DNA of 64,000 nucleotides, from positions 2,976,001-3,040,000 of the forward strand of contig CAVNZM010000008.1 in assembly GCA_963693365.1 (NCBI GenBank), in the 5' to 3' direction. Shown here piece by piece: positions 58,422-64,000 of this stretch. Position 1 is the stretch's first letter. Every line of letters begins with the position of its first letter. Under the pieces are notes generated by a model. It ran no database searches and was not told the origin of the DNA. It saw only the letters and a program-made list of their open reading frames with translations. Made by a program: the position numbers and the translations under genes. Origin of the DNA: Amoebidium appalachense (taxonomy: Eukaryota; Ichthyosporea).

Positions 58422-59278
58422 AGAGAGAGAGAGAGGGGGGGGGGGCATTACATACCGTCACAGGCTGGCTAAGTGCGTGAGCGTGGGATCAATACACGCA
58501 TGTGTGGTTGTGCTAACACATACGTGTTTGGATTTGAGTTTGAGAGGAAGGGGGGTGGAGTAGGAGGAGGTGGAGAGAGAGAGTGTGTGTGTGTGTGTGT
58601 GTGTGGGAGGGGGGGGAGGGGGGGAGCTCGGGGCTGGGAGGGGGGCTCACTCAATAGATAATTGCAGTATTTTCATTCTGTAACACACTTTCTAAGTTTG
58701 AAGTCTCCAAACAATGCCTGGGTGCATTAACCGCGCTTAAAGGTATGTCCATCCATGCAAAGCTTGTATGACTCGACTACTGTCTATAAACTCAAAACAG
58801 GAGAACAGGTTTAGCTCACACGGATAACTGCTGACCCACAGACCTATGTAACTTGTTATCAAGAGAACGTAAAGCTCAGATAGAAAACGAGGGTGGAGAC
58901 TCTCAGCTATGGGAATTCAAGGCCAAGAAGGGAGAAAGGAAAGGATCGGGGGAAGTGGGTGAGGGGAGGGGAGGGGGGGAGGAGGGGGGGGGGGGGGGGG
59001 GGGGAAGAGAGGGAGGCTACGTGGGCGTATATTCGTGTTTGCGTGTGTGAGTGCTTTTACTACTAAGCGGGCTGGCTCAAGGCCCGGCCGTAAACAACCA
59101 TTATCATTTTACAACATGCTTTCATCACAGAAGAGGAGAAGTGCCCATGAATTCATCAGCTTCCCCTTCACTTAGCTTCATTCCTATACACCAATGCTGA
59201 CTTCAGAAGCGTTCACCACTCGAGCTTTCCACCAAACCATGTTTAGTGTTTATGCTTCCGAGTTCTCAAAACCTACAT

Positions 59279-60052
59279 CTATGTTCTAAGATAAGATGCA
59301 CCGTTCACATCCACTATGCATCCAGTCAAAAACTCTGTCTCCTTTGTCGCCAAAAACAGTGCCGTTTTTGCGATGTCCTCCGGCCTAGCCACCCTTCCCA
59401 GCGGGCTCTGGTTTCTTATCTCATCTCCGCTTGGTCCGTTCAAAATAACGGCAGCCATGTCGGTCTCCACAAATCCCGGTGCTACTGTTTGGACGAAGAT
59501 ATTGTGCCCACCAAGCGCTTTTGCAAGCGATTGACCCCATGCATTCATCCCTGCCTTGCTTGCACCATAAGCTGGGGCATCTGGTTCCCCCCTGAACGCA
59601 CCGCGGGATGAAATGTTCACTACACGACCCCCCCTTCCTTGGGCCATCCAGTGGCGGGCAAAGCAGTAAGTGAGATGTGCGGGCCCGATCAAGTTTGCGT
59701 TGATGGTGCTCTCCCAAGACTTGTGCCACTCTTCGAAGGATGAAGTGGCCACCGGGTGAAACTCGTATATGCCCGCGTTGTTAATGAGGATGTCAATGTC
59801 GGGGTTCTGCGCAAAAAGCTTGTCGCAAATTTTCTTGATGGACGCGAGCTGGGTCAGGTCGGCCTGGAACAAGACGTGTCCCGTTCCTTTAAGGCTGCTT
59901 AAAGTCTCGTTTGCAGCTGCTACGTTGCCCTTGTAGTGGACGATGACTTTGGCGCCTGCCTCAGCAAAGAGTTGTGCGATTTCACGGCCAATGCCGCGGG
60001 ATGCACCCGTAACGAGCACGGTCTTGCCGCTGAAGTCGAAACGGGTGTTCAT
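59279..60052 (-). CDS. Short-chain dehydrogenase/reductase (FabG-like), intronless, 257 aa
   Basis: NAD(P)-dependent oxidoreductase of the classical SDR family, close in form to bacterial 3-oxoacyl-ACP reductase-type enzymes; the substrate cannot be told. The Rossmann motif TGASRGIG is at residues 15-22, NNAG at 91-94, INANLIGP from 117, catalytic Ser in NISS (148-149), and Tyr162-x3-Lys166 in YGASK. PGFVETDM and a C-terminal FLTGCIVDVNGA are typical of the fold. The length matches the family's usual 250-260 aa. The start is set at the Met before NTRFDFSGKTVLVTG. The frame stays open for about 150 codons upstream, but that part is low-similarity sequence including a repeat. It is the only recognised gene here without an intron, has ordinary codon use and no organelle-like presequence if started at this Met. 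Confidence 0.93.
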   Translation of the reverse strand: MNTRFDFSGKTVLVTGASRGIGREIAQLFAEAGAKVIVHYKGNVAAANETLSSLKGTGHVLFQADLTQLASIKKICDKLFAQNPDIDILINNAGIYEFHPVATSSFEEWHKSWESTINANLIGPAHLTYCFARHWMAQGRGGRVVNISSRGAFRGEPDAPAYGASKAGMNAWGQSLAKALGGHNIFVQTVAPGFVETDMAAVILNGPSGDEIRNQSPLGRVARPEDIAKTALFLATKETEFLTGCIVDVNGASYLRT

Positions 60053-60203
60053 TTTTGGGGTGGAAGGCCTTGCAGTGGGCAACCAGTTTGTGTTGGGTGG
60101 ACAGAAGGGTTCTGCTTTACAGTGAAGTCTCTCTCCCTCCGAGCTCTCACCTGGGAGTCCCGGGCCCTTTTTGGTGGCTGACCTGGCTGGCGCTAGCTGC
60201 TGC

Positions 60204-60232
60204 AAGGCCTCCTTATCACCCGGGCCTGGAAA
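60204..60232 (+). repeat. Inverted repeat, left arm (29 nt)
   Basis: AAGGCCTCCTTATCACCCGG followed by GCCTGGAAA is exactly complementary to 61879-61907. Weaker similarity continues for about 20 bp on the GCTGC side. The arm lies about 150 bp upstream of the SDR start codon. Confidence 0.9.
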
Positions 60233-61878
60233 AGGAGGGGTGCGAATCGGAATGCAAAAATGGAACAGGCCGGGTTGAGAGATCGATCGAATGGGTGAGT
60301 CATATCCGTCGAGAAGAGCTCCGACGCGGTCGCTGCAAAGACTTGTCGGCATCGCGTGCATGCATGCGCATGCGGCCGGAGCGGGTGTGGTTGTGTTCCA
60401 TCCCAGGGTGGGGTGGGTGGAGGTTGGGGAGTTGGTTTGACCATTTTGTTGGGGCCTTATTCCGTTTTCGCATAGGTAGCGGCCCCCCGTGAGATCCAAA
60501 GCCAACGACTGAGCCTGCCTACTAATTAGTAATGATTAGCAGAACTGTTCAGCAAGGGGGCGGGGGGAGGGGGGGGGGGGGGGGGGGGGAGGGGGGGGGG
60601 GTGAGGGAGGGCGGGGGAAGGGGGCAGCTGAGCACCAGAGGCTTCGGCTGCCATGCCGGCACACACATACTCCGTAAACAAATACAAGTGCATATGCTCT
60701 CACTTTCAGTACCTATTGAGTAAAGCGCTAGCGAGTGAGAGATTGTGAAACGACACATGCCCACGCCGGACACACACAACCTTCGAATTCAGGAAGACAC
60801 AAACGCAGTGAGCTCGCACGCGCGCACACCCAAACTATACTACACCGACAACGACAATACCCAACCACGTACGCACAAGTAAGTAGTTCAAGTAGCACAT
60901 ACTCACGCCCACACGACGCGCCCGCATACACTGTGCGTCAGACACACAAACACATAACAACGCCCCGCGCACAGACATACACACCATGAGCACGAACAAG
61001 TTTTTGCTAGAATAATGTTGAAGTTTGCTCATCACGAATATGTGAAGAAAAAGTTGGTAGCTTAAGTGGTGGGAAGGGAGGACGGAGAGACAAAAAGATA
61101 ACGGTTTTGGAAGAAGGGACCCATGACCGTCAATGAGAGATGCGGTGGGGCTCGTAAACAGCAAACCACACGCTTAGCTGGAGAAGGTAAGAAGGGGGAG
61201 ACACACTAACCAAGCACGCTGGCACCCTTCCCCCTGTTAATGTGGGGGAGGAGGGGGGGGGGGGGGGAGGGGGGGGGGGGGAGGCTCTCAGAGGTTCAGT
61301 TTCTTCCTGCTGCCACCCCTCCCCTCCCCCCTTTGCAATGAGACTTTTATCTTAACGTATCTAAAACCCGCCACCCACTTTACGTGTGTTTGTTGAAAAG
61401 AGGTTCAAACCACTTGTACACGAGCACATCGTTCTTGCCCTTCCGGGCTCAGAGGCGAAGTTGGGCTGGCAGCCGCAAACACTTCACTGACTTGAGTGAG
61501 CTGACATTTCTACCACTCGAGACTCAAAAAACCTACACAAAGAAATAAGTTTATGGAATACAAATGTAATTGGGGTCTCTCTCATAAGAATAAAAGCATT
61601 AACACTCAAGCTTTTACACAAAATGCGCCATCGGCATATACACCAACGAAACACGAAAGTCAACGAAACACAAAAGTAAAACGTTAAAAATTTAAAAACA
61701 GTTGAAAAGTCGAAGCGGCGATTGGCTAATATTCCCGCCAAAACCGGCCTGTTACTATTTGTGGAACAGGCCTCTGATTTCTGATGCTATTTTCGGAACA
61801 GGCCGGGTGCAGACATCATTTCGGGTCAGGCCGGAGTAGGCCTGACCTGGATTTCAGCATCAGATCGTGACGTTTCCG

Positions 61879-61907
61879 TTTCCAGGCCCGGGTGATAAGG
61901 AGGCCTT
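61879..61907 (-). repeat. Inverted repeat, right arm (29 nt)
   Basis: Exact complement of 60204-60232, located just beyond the 3' end of the LINE relic. The two arms are 1.6 kb apart. Confidence 0.9.
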
Positions 61908-61998
61908 GAGCTGCTTGCGCTGATGTCAGAGGCTGAGCCGCCTGCAATCCCCCTAGCTCATAATATTTCATATATTTCATTTCTGCACAGTTTGAAGA

Positions 61999-63135
61999 TT
62001 TTTTTTTTAATGACTTTATTGATATGCTCAGCAAAATAGAAGCCATCGAGATATCACCGATATCTCGGAGAAGAAAATACAAAAGCCCTCACTCTCGGAT
62101 ACGGAGGAGATAACGACTTAAATAATCATACACCCTAGAAAACTCGTTAAACATACCGTGGTTCAACAGATAGTCAATAGACGTTAGATCAGGATTATCT
62201 AAATAAGCCAGTCTTCTAATTTCTGACGGAATATCTGGAGATAAATAAATACATCTATCTAAGTGTTTACGAGAAAGGTTTCTGCACAAAAGTGGCACAA
62301 TTATTTATGGAAACAAAGGTTACAGCGCCAAAATAAACATTTCCAAGCTATATCACAAGGAGGGGTTAGAATTGCAAAATCGGTAAGTGTGGTAGGTTTA
62401 CGAGAGGAAGGGTAAGGTAAATATAAGTAGCTAATTTACCGTGACAACGATTGTAAAGAAAATAGACGAGTCTCTAATATAAAAAGAAGCACAGGCTCAA
62501 GAGCCCTACCATGATACTCTTTATCACAACGATGAAGCAAAGGATATTGAGTATGAAACCAAGTAACATACTGCTGATAACTAGTAGAAGAGAAAAATAA
62601 AGGAGATAAGTATTTAAAAGGATATCTCGGAATGGGAGAGAGATTGGGGATAGGTCATTTCGCACGAACAATAGAAATGCCGGGAACAGGTGCTAAAGAA
62701 GGAAAGAATTGCAACAAAGGATGATAAGAAGGAAGCCTAACCAAATGAAAACAAAAGCGAACTCCTAATTCATTCATACGCTGGCGCGCCGGAGGGAGAC
62801 CAAAAACACTCAGCAAGGGAGCCGCCAAAGGATGCCTACGCGAGGTTCGAGAAATAAACTGGATGAATTCACGCTGAAAGGAATCGAATTCCCGAAGAGC
62901 CGCGCGCTGTTGCCGTGGAGGGGCACACAAGAGTAACGGGAGGCCATATTCGAAACATGGACGAAGAAAAACTTTTTAAAGAGTGAGCAAATTGGCAGGA
63001 TGAATATTAGAGATATTTGCGAATATTCCTTGATAGATATGTAAGCGATCACGCGCACGAGAGATGCGCGAAGTCAAAAGGCGCTCAAACCAGATACCCT
63101 TAAAGGTGAAAGGAAGATATTTTTTTCAGTTAGAA
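61999..63135 (-). mobile_element. Decayed LINE (non-LTR retrotransposon) 3' end
   Basis: The minus strand encodes the end of a reverse transcriptase: KYLPFTFKGIWFERLLTS, then ARDRLHIYQGI, then VFLRPCFEYGLPLLLCAPP and LREFDSFQREFIQFI, the thumb region that follows the RT palm. Downstream a CHFC and an SRKHLDRC, in neighbouring frames, resemble the C-terminal zinc knuckle. In-frame stops occur near 62973, after ISIVRAK (about 62655) and elsewhere, with at least one frameshift, so it is dead. At the 3' end there is AATAAA (62020-62015) and an A tract (T run at 61999-62008 on the plus strand). The upstream limit is approximate, the RT palm is absent (5' truncation), and no target duplication was identified. 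The clade is undetermined. Confidence 0.75.
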
Positions 63136-64000
63136 TTTACTTTTTGACGTCGTTTCATGCAGATTATAGGATAATAGTATAAGCAATTAACCCTCCCAAA
63201 AAAATAAAATTAAATATGGCTTTTAGCTAACTTAAAACAAATGGGCATATGTTAGCCGCTAAGCAACAAGCTACCTTCAAGAATAGATAGATGAAAGAAA
63301 AAAGGTTGCCTGCGTACCCTCGGACGAGCAAGGGGGATTCCCGCCAAAAAATTGAGTCCACCAATCAATCGCTAAGAGATTCGGGTCAATCACGCCATCG
63401 ACCCGGTCATGAGAGGAATGTAGCAGCGATGACAAAAGAGCGAGAAATAAGCCGAGGAACAAAAAAAAAGTGAGACGGAGACTTCAAGTGTGACAGAAGA
63501 CAGACAGAACAGACAGACTCGGCTTTTCTGGACCACAAACGTGCAAGAAAATAAAGGATTAGCAAATTTTCCCTAGCATTTGCAAGTGATCCCTGAACCT
63601 ACGCGATTTGTTTACTTTCCATCGCACGTTATTTTCTCATGCATATGATTCAACGTTCGAGCTTCGGCCGCATGGCTAACTTGAAACCAGAACCAACACA
63701 TCACGTCTTCACTTTTGACCCTCTTCAGAAGCCGCCGAGAACAACCCTTTGACTGCATGGAAGCCCACAAAGATCCGCATAAAATTTGACCTCAAAAATG
63801 GCGCACACACAAGAACACCCCACCACACCTACACCAACGTCAGCGACAGACTCATCAACACACACGTTCGACTCGCTTGAATCAGACCCTGTTTCCACAC
63901 TCACTTTGCCACAGAGCATATACCTGTTGTGCCTTGTAGACCACAGCGGCACGGTGTGTCCGTTGGTCAACTTCAAAAGATGCATGTGTGAAGCTGCACT
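63136..64000. other. AT-rich then unique sequence to the window end, no gene assigned
   Basis: 63136-63290 is AT-rich. Beyond it are short open frames on both strands with no recognised domain. On the minus strand 64000-63922 could be an exon fragment ending at a GTATAT donor, but it has no recognisable similarity. Confidence 0.5.

Larger units (their letters stand above)
60053..61998. other. Intergenic region with G-rich blocks and an inverted repeat
   Basis: Apart from the open extension of the SDR frame, no gene is seen. It contains G-rich blocks (60554-60601, 61240-61283), sequence with dispersed CACAC motifs (60760-60990), and a GGCCTG-rich stretch at 61740-61860. Confidence 0.55.

Noticed and set aside
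60053-60505. In-frame 151-codon extension upstream of the SDR start
   Set aside because: No domain or targeting signal is evident, it includes the 29-nt inverted repeat arm, and SDR enzymes normally start at the chosen Met.
61395-61420. GGTTCAAACC resembling a tRNA B box
   Set aside because: The flanks do not form a T-arm stem and no acceptor or anticodon arms were found.
61726-61742. TTCCCGCCAAAA-type E2F half-sites here and near 63339
   Set aside because: Single-sided matches not placed before a recognised gene; expected by chance in this length.
63277-63462. Minus-strand frame with DRVDGVIDPNLLAIDWW
   Set aside because: No recognised family. It could be part of the LINE or unrelated, and support is insufficient.

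Overview
The window is nuclear DNA from an intron-rich eukaryote. Three multi-exon plus-strand genes (14, 10 and at least 30 coding exons, all with GT-AG introns) can be reconstructed with consistent splice phase throughout. A two-exon ZAR1-like zinc-finger gene, EGF modules and a probable PAN/Apple-like piece, in a genome with large repeat-filled introns, suggest a unicellular holozoan or other early-diverging opisthokont. That placement is an inference, not something the sequence proves. The most striking property is the non-coding DNA: homopolymeric C or G tracts of 30-84 bp, (CA)n/(TG)n and (GCGT)n microsatellites, and CT/GA tracts fill nearly every intron.

Layout, left to right. 1-1272: CT-rich upstream DNA with a TATA-like box. 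1273-14722 (+): a copine (C2-C2-vWA, 704 aa) with a Pro/Gly/Tyr-rich tail. 15278-18065: minus-strand material comprising a small secreted Cys-rich protein gene (17590-18065), a near-copy of its putative 59-nt intron (15278-15331), and a PAN-like fragment with an in-frame stop (15883-16070). 18066-21365: almost pure low-complexity sequence. 21366-22601 (-): a minimal 111-aa ZAR1-like 3CxxC zinc-binding protein. 22602-23309: a compact divergent promoter with a palindromic E2F-type site and a CCAAT box. 23310-30900 (+): RFC5, the small clamp-loader ATPase subunit (351 aa). 32142-32521: a MITE-like element with near-perfect terminal inverted repeats. 32829-55936 (+): an ABCG transporter with a secretory N-terminus, two EGF-like modules, a Cys-rich ectodomain and an extra membrane helix ahead of the ABC cassette, the domain order of yeast Adp1p. 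59279-60052 (-): an intronless short-chain dehydrogenase/reductase. 61999-63135 (-): a decayed LINE 3' end with poly(A) signal and tail.

The genes form no operon-like set. RFC5 is a DNA-replication factor whose promoter carries the element expected for S-phase control. The copine and ABCG proteins act at membranes, the former in Ca2+-dependent phospholipid binding and the latter in transport.

The strongest candidates for something undescribed are: (1) two back-to-back hairpins in an ABCG intron (46737-46875) with different perfect stems but nearly identical 33-nt loops; (2) a dispersed repeat that recurs through introns and repeatedly ends in the same motif followed by a long poly-C tract; (3) polarised composite homopolymers (CnAn or TnGn); (4) a short intron and its isolated near-copy, resembling an introner.
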